Shown here: positions 40,574-47,606 of the stretch, in pieces
Position numbering within the stretch: position 1 is the first letter of the stretch
How the letters are laid out: each line of letters starts with the position of its first letter
NCBI RefSeq assembly: GCF_000144605.1
Contig: NC_014375.1
Span: 2,604,001 to 2,668,000 of the forward strand
Length of the DNA stretch: 64,000 bases
Source of the DNA: Brevundimonas subvibrioides ATCC 15264
Lineage (GTDB): Bacteria; Pseudomonadota; Alphaproteobacteria; Caulobacterales; Caulobacteraceae
Direction: 5' to 3'
Position numbers and translations under genes: made by a program
The notes under the pieces: model-generated
The model's input: only the letters and a program-made list of their open reading frames with translations
Database searches by the model: none
What the model was told of the DNA's origin: nothing

Positions 40574-41404
40574 CTACTGGAAGAGTGACAGGATGATCTG
40601 CGGCGCCTGGTTGGCGATCGACAGAGCCTGGGCACCAAGCTGCTGCTGAACCTGCAAGGCCTGAAGCCGCGCGCTTTCCTTGGCCAGATCGGCGTCGACC
40701 AGATTGCCGATCCCGCTTTCCAGCGTATCGCTGAGCTTGGTGACGAACGTGCTGTGGGCCGAGATTTGTTTGGCCTGGGCACCGATATCGCCCAGCGCCG
40801 AGTTCAGCGCTGTGATGGAGTTGTCGAGCTTGGTCAGGGCCGTCGTGGCCCCCGTGACCGTCAACAGGCTGTCCGCCAGGCCCAGCGAGATGATGGAGCC
40901 GGACAGGGTCAGGTTCTTGCCCGACAGGGTCACGAAGGACGTGGCGTCGGCGTTGGCGAGGAACTTGAGGCCGTTGGTCAGCGAGCCGTTCAGGATGTTG
41001 CCGCCGTCGAACGAGGCGTTCTCGACCGCCGACTTGATGGCGCGAAGCAGGGCCTTGAAGTCGGAATTCAGCAGGGCGCGCGACTGGGTGCCCAGCGAGA
41101 CGTCCTTGGCGGCGACGACCTTTTCCTTGAGCTGGTTCAGCAGATCCGAGACCGATTCGCCGGCGGACAGGGCGACGTCGGCGATCGAGGTGGCGCGGTC
41201 GAGGCTCTGCTTCACCGCCGAGAGTGCGCCGATATCGGCCCGCTGGCCCTGGGCGATGGCCCAGATCGCGGCATTGTCCTTGGCCCCCTGGACCTTCAGG
41301 CCCGTGGAGACGCGGTTCTGGACGCCGGTCAGATTGTCGTTGGTGCGGGACAGGTTCTGCAGCGCGACGGCGGCTGCGGCATTGGTGTGAACGCTGTTGC
41401 TCAT
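40574..41404 (-). CDS. Flagellin 1
   Basis: A 276-residue short flagellin. D0/D1 ends are intact: MSNSVHTNAAAAVALQNLSRT with NRVSTGLKVQGAKDNAAIWA at the start and IGNLVDADLAKESARLQALQ with ALSIANQAPQIILSLFQ at the end; the variable middle is only about 60 residues, as in Caulobacter flagellins. Compared with flagellin 2 it differs throughout the middle and ends in Gln rather than Arg. No sigma-54-like promoter or enhancer palindrome is seen upstream; a GTTAAC inverted repeat is there instead. Confidence 0.93.
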   Translation of the reverse strand: MSNSVHTNAAAAVALQNLSRTNDNLTGVQNRVSTGLKVQGAKDNAAIWAIAQGQRADIGALSAVKQSLDRATSIADVALSAGESVSDLLNQLKEKVVAAKDVSLGTQSRALLNSDFKALLRAIKSAVENASFDGGNILNGSLTNGLKFLANADATSFVTLSGKNLTLSGSIISLGLADSLLTVTGATTALTKLDNSITALNSALGDIGAQAKQISAHSTFVTKLSDTLESGIGNLVDADLAKESARLQALQVQQQLGAQALSIANQAPQIILSLFQ

Positions 41405-41461
41405 AGGTCTTCTTGCCCCGGGATGTTGGCCGCGAGGCTAGAGCGAGAACAGTGAGCGTAT

Positions 41462-41492
41462 GGTTAACGGCGATTCACCACGCCGATTAACC
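41462..41492. promoter_or_regulatory. GTTAAC-bearing inverted repeat upstream of flagellin 1
   Basis: GGTTAACGGCG (41462-41472) is mirrored by CGCCGATTAACC (41481-41492) around ATTCACCA. Both arms carry TTAACC-type half-sites, the core recognised by CtrA. It lies about 60-90 bases upstream of the flagellin 1 ATG. Confidence 0.45.
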
Positions 41493-41542
41493 GCGTCGGG
41501 CCTGCCCGCGCGGTCTGGAAGTCCTTTTGGAACGCCGGGGAA

Positions 41543-41830
41543 TCAGGCGCTGGTGTCGATCAGGCCCCCGGCGGAATAGCCCCCGCTCTCCGACATCTTC
41601 AGGACCTCTTCGCGCGGGAACTGGCGAACGACCTTCCCGGTCTCGCTGTCGAGGGTCTTGTAGACGAAGGTGCCCCTGGTGGGGCCTTCCTCGATGACCA
41701 GCCGGTATTGCGCGGCTCGGACGGCCTCTTCCGCAGCGCGTCCCTGCTGAAAATCTCCGCCCGGCGTCGCGGGCGACGAGGCGGCGACGGCGATGGGGAC
41801 GACTACCCGGTTACTGACATTTCTATCCAT
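41543..41830 (-). CDS. flaG: Flagellar protein FlaG
   Basis: A 95-residue FlaG-family protein. The conserved C-terminal half LVIEEGPTRGTFVYKTLDSE, then TGKVVRQFPREEVLKM, is diagnostic; the N-terminal part is variable. FlaG proteins affect filament length in other bacteria. It lies between the two flagellins on the same strand, with a hairpin terminator before it. Confidence 0.88.
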   Translation of the reverse strand: MDRNVSNRVVVPIAVAASSPATPGGDFQQGRAAEEAVRAAQYRLVIEEGPTRGTFVYKTLDSETGKVVRQFPREEVLKMSESGGYSAGGLIDTSA

Positions 41831-41865
41831 GGCTCCTCACGCCGGTGAAGGCCGGCGGCTCCTGG

Positions 41866-41898
41866 AAAAGCGGTCGGGCGGGGCACGATGCCCCGCCC
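41866..41898 (-). terminator. Terminator after flagellin 2
   Basis: On the minus strand a perfect 10-bp stem (GGGCGGGGCA, 3-base loop, complement; 41876-41898) is followed after GACCGC by TTTT (41869-41866). It lies 14 bases past the flagellin 2 stop and should limit read-through into flaG. Confidence 0.75.
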
Positions 41899-41911
41899 TT
41901 CCGTCGTTTGC

Positions 41912-42745
41912 TTATCGGAACAGGCCGAGCAGGATCGAGGACGACTGGTTGGCGATCGACAGAGCCTGCACACCCAGCTGTTGCTTGGTTTGCAGCGACT
42001 GCAGTCGAGCGCTTTCCTTCGCCAGATCCGCATCGACCAGGTTGCCAATGCCGTTCTCGAGCGCGTCCGACAGCTTGCCGACGAACGTCGAGTGGGTGTC
42101 GAGCGCCTTGGCACCGGTACCCAGGCGAGCCAGGGAAGCGGAAACCTTGTCGATCGAGGCATTGACCAGACCCAGAGCCGTGGTGGCCAGGGTCGAGGTG
42201 CCGATGGTGGTCGTGGTGGCCACGGTCACGTTGGTGCCGCCCAGCGACAGGTTTTCACCCGCCACCTTGATGGTCGAACCCGCCGTGTTGGACAGGGCCT
42301 TGTAGCCGCCGGTGCCGGTCGAGTTGTCCAGCAGGTTCACGCCGTTGAACTTGGCGTTGGTGACCACCGTGGTGATCTGGTCGCGGATCGCCTTGAAGTC
42401 TTCGTTCAGGGCGGTGCGAGCCGCCGTCGTCAGAGACTTGTCGGTGGCCGACAGGGCCTTTTCCTTCAGCTGCAGGAGCAGATCGGAAACCGATTCACCC
42501 GCCGCGATGCTGACGTCCACGGCCGAAGAGCCGCGCGCCAGGCTGTCCTTGACGGCGCCCAGGGCGTTGACTTCCGAGCGTTGGCCTTGGGCGATAGCCC
42601 AGACAGCGCCGTTGTCTTTTGCGGAGTTGACCTTCTTGCCCGTGTTGATGCGGCTCTGGACAGTGGCCAGCTCCGAATTCGTGGACTGAAGATTTTGCAG
42701 GGCGACGAGGGCGCCCGAGTTCGTGTTCACGCTGTTCAGCGCCAT
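41912..42745 (-). CDS. Flagellin 2
   Basis: A 277-residue flagellin with standard ends (MALNSVNTNSGALVALQNLQ, RINTGKKVNSAKDNGAVWAI; LSIANQSSSILLGLFR) and a short Thr/Ala/Gly-rich middle. It is the promoter-proximal flagellin of the locus, read from a sigma-54-like promoter with enhancer palindromes and a leader of about 60 bases, and it ends at a strong terminator. It is probably the major subunit. Longer upstream frames lack flagellin features. Confidence 0.95.
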   Translation of the reverse strand: MALNSVNTNSGALVALQNLQSTNSELATVQSRINTGKKVNSAKDNGAVWAIAQGQRSEVNALGAVKDSLARGSSAVDVSIAAGESVSDLLLQLKEKALSATDKSLTTAARTALNEDFKAIRDQITTVVTNAKFNGVNLLDNSTGTGGYKALSNTAGSTIKVAGENLSLGGTNVTVATTTTIGTSTLATTALGLVNASIDKVSASLARLGTGAKALDTHSTFVGKLSDALENGIGNLVDADLAKESARLQSLQTKQQLGVQALSIANQSSSILLGLFR

Positions 42746-42817
42746 GACGAAAGTCCTTGTTTCAAGGTGTCCGACCGTCATTTTGACCGTCGGGAGCATT
42801 TTGCTCACGTCGACAGA

Positions 42818-42833
42818 AGCAATCGCCGGGCCA
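42818..42833 (-). promoter_or_regulatory. Sigma-54-type promoter of flagellin 2
   Basis: Read on the minus strand, TGGCCCGGCGATTGCT has GG and GC exactly ten bases apart and matches TGGCACG-N4-TTGC in nearly every position. Transcription would start near 42807, giving a 62-base leader; such leaders are the target of FlbT-type control in Caulobacter. Confidence 0.72.
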
Positions 42834-42907
42834 CGCGTCACGATTTCGACGCACGGCCAATATGCTGATTTCCCTACGGTACTTTGCCTTAACCACGCCC
42901 CTCACCC

Positions 42908-42970
42908 GGCAGAATGTGCCCGATACGACCGCTATCGGCAGAAAATGCCCGGCGGTCGGCAGTTCCTGCC
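42908..42970. promoter_or_regulatory. Three GGCA-N5-TGCC enhancer-like palindromes
   Basis: Copies lie at 42908-42920, 42937-42949 and 42958-42970, their centres 29 and 21 bases apart, close to whole helical turns. The first two also share flanks (CGGCAGAATGTGCCCG, CGGCAGAAAATGCCCG). They sit about 75-140 bases upstream of the sigma-54 promoter, as enhancers for an NtrC-type activator such as FlbD would. Confidence 0.6.
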
Positions 42971-43046
42971 GGGTCAGGTGGCCCGAGGCGAACTGGCAGG
43001 GTGCCAAAAAAAGCGGGTGCCAGACCTGCCACCTGCCAGATTTTCG

Positions 43047-43367
43047 TCAGAACCCGCGGAAAAGCGGTCGAACCGGACGTCTCCCCGGCTGGATCGCCTC
43101 CCGCTCGGCCACCAGGGTGTCGACCGCCATTTGCCGGGCCAGGTCGCAGTCGGCGATCTGGCGCCCCCGCGTCATGTAGCCGGTCTCCAGATCGGACAGG
43201 GTGGGGTCAGCGGGCAGCCGGTAGACGTCGCACGGTCGGCTCGCCAGCGCCGGCAGGGTCAGGCGCGGCGGCGCAACCGGCGAGGTCGGGAGCGATCCGG
43301 CACAGCTCGCGGTCATGGTCGCGCAGGCGATCAGCGCGGTCGGTCGCCAGGGGAAGGTCGGCGTCAT
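43047..43367 (-). CDS. Rz1-like outer-membrane spanin lipoprotein
   Basis: A 106-residue lipoprotein whose signal peptide ends MTASCAG. The mature part is Pro-rich at first (PTSPVAPPRLTLPALASRP) and then carries CDVYRLPADPTLSDLETGYM with RGRQIADCDLARQ, resembling LysC/Rz1-type outer spanins. It starts inside the Rz-like gene in another frame and extends 160 bases beyond it, the overlapping arrangement known for Rz/Rz1 pairs. It would link outer to inner membrane for the last step of phage-type lysis. Confidence 0.72.
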   Translation of the reverse strand: MTPTFPWRPTALIACATMTASCAGSLPTSPVAPPRLTLPALASRPCDVYRLPADPTLSDLETGYMTRGRQIADCDLARQMAVDTLVAEREAIQPGRRPVRPLFRGF

Positions 43368-43683
43368 CGGCGGTTCGGGCCTCCTGAATGGAAAGGGTGG
43401 TGGCGCGGTCCAAGGACCGCAGGGTGTGAAGGGCCGCATCGAGTCGGGTGACCTGATCGGCCTGGGCTTGCGCCTCGGCCGAGCGCGCCGCCGCTTCGGC
43501 CTCGGCCCTGGCCATCGACAGCTCGGCCGCCTCGAGCCGGCGGCGGGCCAGGTCGAAAGGATCCCAGCGGAAACCGAGCCCGCCCAGCACCAGGCCGGTC
43601 GCGGCGAGCACGACGACGATCCCGGCGATCCAGCCCAGCGGCGTCAACGTCCTGATCACCGCCGGCAGGGTCAGGGCCCTCAT
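43207..43683 (-). CDS. Rz-like inner-membrane spanin
   Basis: A 158-residue protein with one N-terminal transmembrane helix (WIAGIVVVLAATGLVLGGLGF) and a long periplasmic coiled coil (about residues 50-110: RRRLEAAELSMARAEAEAAA and onward), the layout of i-spanins. Its ATG overlaps the endolysin stop (ATGA). An Rz1-like lipoprotein is encoded within and past its 3' end in another frame, which supports the spanin reading more than sequence similarity does. Confidence 0.72.
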   Translation of the reverse strand: MRALTLPAVIRTLTPLGWIAGIVVVLAATGLVLGGLGFRWDPFDLARRRLEAAELSMARAEAEAAARSAEAQAQADQVTRLDAALHTLRSLDRATTLSIQEARTADDADLPLATDRADRLRDHDRELCRIAPDLAGCAAAPDPAGAGEPTVRRLPAAR

Positions 43684-44063
43684 GGGTGCACCCTGCGATC
43701 CAGCTCGAAGTGCGGCCCGTCCCGGAGCCGGGGCCAGTCGCCACCCCAGACCAAGGCCACGCCCCTGGCCGCCGCGGTCGCCTTGATGTGGGCGGCGATC
43801 CGGGGATACAGCGGCCAGTCCCATCGGATCCTGCCGTCGACGAGCGCCGCGAGATCGACCGCGTGGCCGGTGAGGTGGCGCGAGTTCAGGGTGCGGCTGG
43901 CCCCGGCCTTGACCAGGGCGGCCTGACGGGCGGGACTGCGCAATCCCTCCGTCACCATGAAATCGACCGGGCTGGTCAGGATCGCCGCCTCGATGACGCC
44001 GGCGAGCGCGGGGTGGACCCCCTTCAGATGGTCGCGTGACCGGCTCGACAGCCGGCGGCTCAT
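43680..44063 (-). CDS. M15-family peptidoglycan endopeptidase (endolysin)
   Basis: A 127-residue protein of the M15 D-Ala-D-Ala carboxypeptidase/L-Ala-D-Glu endopeptidase family. The zinc site is visible: SRHLTGHAVDLAAL (the H-x6-D type) and, near the end, GPHFELDRR (final His). It has no signal peptide, so it needs a holin to reach the wall, as phage endolysins do. Start and stop overlap both neighbours by ATGA. Confidence 0.85.
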   Translation of the reverse strand: MSRRLSSRSRDHLKGVHPALAGVIEAAILTSPVDFMVTEGLRSPARQAALVKAGASRTLNSRHLTGHAVDLAALVDGRIRWDWPLYPRIAAHIKATAAARGVALVWGGDWPRLRDGPHFELDRRVHP

Positions 44064-44326
44064 CGCGCGCCTCCGCGGACCCGGTGGCTGCGCAGATCGG
44101 CCACCAGAACCATCAGTTGCTGGGCGGTGGGGGCGACGAGATAGAGGATGACGGTCAGAGCCAGCAGGCCCATCAGCCCCGACGCAATCGGGGGGAGATC
44201 CTCCGGCTCGATCCGGTCGATCGCATTGGCGAGCAGCCAAAGCAGCGCACAGCTGGCCAGGAAGGCATAGAGCCTGCGCCAGAGCCACCGGCCTTCGGCC
44301 AGGGGCGAAGATGTGGGTTCAGTCAT
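44060..44326 (-). CDS. Holin-like two-helix membrane protein
   Basis: An 88-residue protein with two hydrophobic segments (LYAFLASCALLWLLANAI and ASGLMGLLALTVILYLVAPT) and a basic C-terminus (RSHRVRGGAR). Size, topology and place directly before the endolysin suit a class II holin. It overlaps the preceding small gene by eight bases and the endolysin by ATGA. Holins are not conserved enough for certainty. Confidence 0.65.
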   Translation of the reverse strand: MTEPTSSPLAEGRWLWRRLYAFLASCALLWLLANAIDRIEPEDLPPIASGLMGLLALTVILYLVAPTAQQLMVLVADLRSHRVRGGAR

Positions 44327-44492
44327 CGCGGTCGTCCTCCACGAAATGCGGTTGGATCCAGATCCAGTCGGACCCGGCGGACAGGGTCCCCTCGCGGCGC
44401 GTCAGGCGGCGCGGCTGGTCCCAGATGTCGGCGTCGAGCAACGGATGCTCATCGGGATCGAGGGTTTCGGCGGGGCGGGCCATGGCGCTCAT
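44319..44492 (-). CDS. 57-residue cassette protein of unknown function
   Basis: This acidic protein (MSAMARPAETLDPDEHPLLD at the start, ending HFVEDDRDD) has no membrane segment. It contains a Trp-rich stretch (SDWIWIQPHF). Its ATG at 44492 overlaps the tail-fibre stop in ATGA, and its end overlaps the holin start, so it is certainly placed within the translational chain. ATG 44483 is an alternative. Possibly a small chaperone or lysis regulator; nothing was recognised. Confidence 0.62.
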   Translation of the reverse strand: MSAMARPAETLDPDEHPLLDADIWDQPRRLTRREGTLSAGSDWIWIQPHFVEDDRDD

Positions 44493-45946
44493 CCCTCGGC
44501 GAGGATCAGAACGGCGCCGGCCCCGCCCGTGCCGCCAAGGCCCGCGGCCGTGATCCCGGCACCACCGCCTCCGCCGCCACCCCCGAAGCCACCACCGTCC
44601 CCACCGGCGAAACCGCCTGCGGACGTCGACGCCGCACCGCCCGCACCCCCGCCCCCGGCCAGGACCAGACGGGGCGTCGCGGCATCTCCGCCGACCGCGC
44701 CCATGCCGCTTCCTGCGGCTCCGCCAGGGGCGGGTCTGATCAGGGGCGCACCGTCGCCGCCCGCGCCTGCCGTCTGGAGGGTTCCGGTCGCCGCGAGACC
44801 GCCCCCCGCGCCCCCGCCGCCCGGGGCTGCCGGACCGGACAGGCTGGACCCCGCCGGGGCCGGACCGCCGGGGACGGACGCCCCGCCCGCGTTCGCCGGG
44901 ATCAGCCCGACGCCGGGCTGACCGCCCGCGCCGCCCGAGGGACCGCTTCCGCCGGCACTCCCGCCCCGAGCGGCCAGAAGGATGTCTCCGGCCCCCGACA
45001 CCGTGCTGGCCTGACCCGGAACACCCGAAGCCCCGCCGGCGCCGACGACGACGGTCAGGCTGGACGGCAGGTCCGCCGTGCTCCAGCGGGCCGTGCTCAC
45101 ACCTCCGCTTCCGCCACCCCCGCCGCCGGGTCGTTCGCCCGAAGCGGCGAAGGCGCCCGCCCCGCCGCCTCCCCCGCCGCCGACGGCCGTGATCGTCAGC
45201 ATCCGGGCCCAGGCGGGCGGGACATAGGTCGTCGTGCTGTCGAGCAGCACAGACTCGGTCCGCAGCGCGCCGGCCGCGAACGTCACGCGTCCCTCGTCCG
45301 GATCGACCCTGAAGGCCTCACGCCAGCTGGAACCGTCCGCGCTGACCTTCAGGCTCAGGTCATCGTCGCCGATCAGGCCCAGCTCGGCCCGGCCTGCGTA
45401 GGCCGTCTGGAACAGCACCGACATGACGTCCGTGGCCGCGTCCTTGTTCATGACCAGCCTGAGGGCTCCGGTCCCGCCCTCCGCCAGCGGACGCGCCGTC
45501 AGCAGAGCGCTGTTCAGACGCGCCGTCAGGGGGTTTCCGGCGTCGGCCGTGGCGTTCACTCCGAGCCGGGTCAGGCTCTGGACCGCACCGCCGGCAATCG
45601 TCGGTGCCGACCAGCCCGTGCTGTCGCGAACGACCAGCTCGCCCTCGTCCAACACCATGGCGATCATGCCCGACGGGACAGGGACGCGGGTCCAGCCCCC
45701 GAACTCAGCGCGGACCAGGTCACCCGCACTCCAGGTCGACCAGACGGCACCGCCGGGCGACGGCGGCAGGATGTAGAGCGCGCCGTCGTCGGCATCGGCC
45801 GGCTGGACCGCGACCGTCCGGCTGACGACGGCCGCCTGGATCAGACCATCCAGCCGGGTCAGGGCCTCGTTGACGGTCACATGTTTCTGAAGCTGGCCCG
45901 CTGCCACATAGGGCAGGCTCAGGCGGGCACTCTGGCTGGAAGGCAT
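44489..45946 (-). CDS. DUF2793 tail-fibre-like protein with Gly-rich tip
   Basis: A 485-residue phage-type structural protein. The N-terminal DUF2793 domain is clear (LSLPYVAAGQLQKHVTVNEA, LTRLDGLIQAAV, then a WSAGDLVRAEFGGWTRVPV segment). A middle fibre-like region (GGTGALRLVMNKDAATDVMS) follows, then from about residue 250 a Gly-rich domain (GGGGGGGAGAF, VVVGAGGASGVPGQ) like those on the tips of phage fibres. DUF2793 proteins occur in prophages and gene transfer agents. ATG 45946 follows GGAG. It leads the lysis cassette. Confidence 0.85.
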   Translation of the reverse strand: MPSSQSARLSLPYVAAGQLQKHVTVNEALTRLDGLIQAAVVSRTVAVQPADADDGALYILPPSPGGAVWSTWSAGDLVRAEFGGWTRVPVPSGMIAMVLDEGELVVRDSTGWSAPTIAGGAVQSLTRLGVNATADAGNPLTARLNSALLTARPLAEGGTGALRLVMNKDAATDVMSVLFQTAYAGRAELGLIGDDDLSLKVSADGSSWREAFRVDPDEGRVTFAAGALRTESVLLDSTTTYVPPAWARMLTITAVGGGGGGGAGAFAASGERPGGGGGGSGGVSTARWSTADLPSSLTVVVGAGGASGVPGQASTVSGAGDILLAARGGSAGGSGPSGGAGGQPGVGLIPANAGGASVPGGPAPAGSSLSGPAAPGGGGAGGGLAATGTLQTAGAGGDGAPLIRPAPGGAAGSGMGAVGGDAATPRLVLAGGGGAGGAASTSAGGFAGGDGGGFGGGGGGGGAGITAAGLGGTGGAGAVLILAEG

Positions 45947-46239
45947 CGAAATCTCCGTTGAAGGACGGAGATCAGTGTCGTTCAGCCTCGAACCCGGGCG
46001 CGTTCAGACGCTCGCTAAACGGTACGCCCTTTGATCGTAATGGGTTTTTCGAGGCCAACGCGGACAACTCGGCACGGCGTCGCGGACACATGGCAGCGGG
46101 ATGCGGGGAGACCAATGGAAGGGCTGGGAGGCCTCCCCGCTGACCGGATCGCGGCTGTCAGGACCCTCGACGTCGCACAAGGCGTCGCCGAAACGATCCG
46201 GTCAGATTGAGCTACGAAGCGACCGCGGGAATGGATGCG
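45947..46239. other. Noncoding gap before the tail-fibre/lysis cassette
   Basis: 293 bases between the anti-sigma gene and the tail-fibre gene, both read leftwards. It must carry the cassette promoter. Seen: a GTTC-N6-GAAC palindrome at 45980-45993, and a 12-bp inverted repeat at 46140-46151 and 46194-46205. No promoter boxes were identified. Confidence 0.4.
46140..46205. repeat. 12-bp inverted repeat, possible structured RNA
   Basis: CTGACCGGATCG (46140-46151) is the exact complement of 46194-46205. The 42 bases between can form an inner GACG/CGTC stem. Lying just after the anti-sigma stop, it may be its transcript end, though no T run follows. Confidence 0.4.
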
Positions 46240-46980
46240 TCAGAGCGGAAGCAATTCGCCGGTGGCGACGACGGGTCCATCCGGGGTGTCGGGCGCCGGG
46301 GTATGACCCGGGGCCTCCAGCGAGATCGCCACGGCGCTGGCCTGACCGGCCTGGTCGGCCAGCAGGGCCGTCAGGGTGCGGCGGCTGGTCGCGGAGCCGT
46401 CAATGGCACCGATCAGCTGAACCCCGCCCTCGGGCTTGACCAGCCACAGGTGGGGCACTCCGGTCTCGCGGCTGAGCGCCGTCGTCGGCGCGATGAACAT
46501 CTTGCCGGTGGCGGTGTCATAGGCCAGGGCCACGACGGGCGCGCCGCCCTCGGTCAGGGACACAGTCGCGACCCGCGTCACGCCGCCTTCGGGCGCGGAC
46601 TGCACGATCGGAGCGGGCTCGGGCCGGGCCAGCAGGATGGCCACGCCGGCGACGCTGGCGGCCAGCAGGGCGGTGGAGGCCACGGCCCAGGTGCGCCAGA
46701 AGGCGACACGGCCGTTGTCGTTGGCGGCCAATCCAGACGCGCCCGATCCGATGGCGGACTCGACGCGCGGCCAGACGCCCGGCGACGGTGCCACCGGTGC
46801 GATCCCGGCGGCAAAGGCGGCCAGATGCTCGTTCCAGGCCTCGACCTCGCGGGCGAAGGCGGGATCGGACTGTTCGCGGGCCCGGGCGGCCCGTTCCTCG
46901 TCCGCCGGCAGGACGCGCAGCGCCAGTTCCCCGGCCAGGGCGCGATCCTCGTCAGCGGGTTCGATCGGTGTGTCGGTCAT
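46240..46980 (-). CDS. RskA-type anti-sigma factor
   Basis: A 246-residue membrane protein. The N-terminal cytoplasmic part (LAGELALRVLPADEERAARA, EVEAWNEHLAAF) is the sigma-binding domain without the zinc HCC motif; a transmembrane helix lies near residue 95-115 (WAVASTALLAASVAGVAILL), and the periplasmic RskA domain follows (VVALAYDTATGKMFIAP, PHLWLVKPEGG). Its ATG overlaps the sigma stop by four bases, so the pair is co-translated. Confidence 0.9.
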   Translation of the reverse strand: MTDTPIEPADEDRALAGELALRVLPADEERAARAREQSDPAFAREVEAWNEHLAAFAAGIAPVAPSPGVWPRVESAIGSGASGLAANDNGRVAFWRTWAVASTALLAASVAGVAILLARPEPAPIVQSAPEGGVTRVATVSLTEGGAPVVALAYDTATGKMFIAPTTALSRETGVPHLWLVKPEGGVQLIGAIDGSATSRRTLTALLADQAGQASAVAISLEAPGHTPAPDTPDGPVVATGELLPL

Positions 46981-47534
46981 GTCTCGAGGCAGCTCCTCAG
47001 CCTCAACAGCCCCCGGCGGATCCAGCTCTTCATCGTGCCCAGCGGCACGTTTTCCTTGCTGGCCAGGGCATCATAGGTGACGCCTTCGAGGAAGGCCGTG
47101 CGGATCGCCGTGCGGACCTTGTCCTCCAGGGTCTCCAGGCAGACGTTCAGCCGGCCGACGTCGTCGGTGGTCTCGATCACGTCCGACGCAAGGGGTGCCG
47201 CGTCCGCCAGATCGTGGGCATCCTCGACCGGCACCGAGCGGCGCATCGGCGAGGCCGAGCGCAGGCGATCGATCGAGCGGTTGCGCGCGATGGTCACCAG
47301 CCAGGTGATCGGGCTGGCGCGCGTCGCGTCGAAGGTCGAGGCCTTCCTCCAGACTGTCAGATAGGTGTCCTGCAAGACGTCCTCGGCCAATTGGCGGTCA
47401 GCCAATATACGGAGGCACACGCCCAATAGCTTCGCGGAGGTCGCCTCATAGACGATTTTGAAGGCGCTGCGATCGCCCTCCCCCGCCCGACCAAGCGCCA
47501 GGGCCAGCTCGTCCCGCGTCAGCATCGCACCCAT
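46977..47534 (-). CDS. ECF RNA polymerase sigma factor (SigK-like)
   Basis: A 185-residue sigma-70-family protein with only regions 2 and 4. Region 2 has LAEDVLQDTYLTVWRKASTF and PITWLVTIARNRSIDRLR; region 4 has AFLEGVTYDALASKENVPLG and TMKSWIRRGLLRLR. Pairing with an RskA-type anti-sigma marks it as an ECF/SigK-type regulator, usually answering envelope or oxidative stress. ATG 47534 is used; ATG 47525 is also possible. Confidence 0.93.
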   Translation of the reverse strand: MGAMLTRDELALALGRAGEGDRSAFKIVYEATSAKLLGVCLRILADRQLAEDVLQDTYLTVWRKASTFDATRASPITWLVTIARNRSIDRLRSASPMRRSVPVEDAHDLADAAPLASDVIETTDDVGRLNVCLETLEDKVRTAIRTAFLEGVTYDALASKENVPLGTMKSWIRRGLLRLRSCLET

Positions 47535-47606
47535 GAAACCGTCCGAAAACCACAACTTGATGGACTAGGGCCGCTCCGGGCGCGGGCGTCAAGCGCGGCG
47601 GCCGGC

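Larger units (their letters stand above)
42746..43046. other. Noncoding gap between lysis cassette and flagellin 2
   Basis: 301 bases without a gene. It contains the flagellin promoter and palindromes listed separately, and, reading leftwards from the cassette, an imperfect hairpin at 43016-43033 followed by seven Ts (complement of 43006-43012), a candidate terminator for the Rz1-like gene. Confidence 0.5.

Noticed and set aside
44500-45180. GCC-rich tandem DNA repeats or a CRISPR-like array
   Set aside because: The periodicity follows glycine codons of the fibre protein; there are no identical repeats with spacers.
45980-45993. GTTC-N6-GAAC before the phage cassette as a LexA box
   Set aside because: The alphaproteobacterial box is a direct repeat with seven bases between; this is an inverted pair with six.
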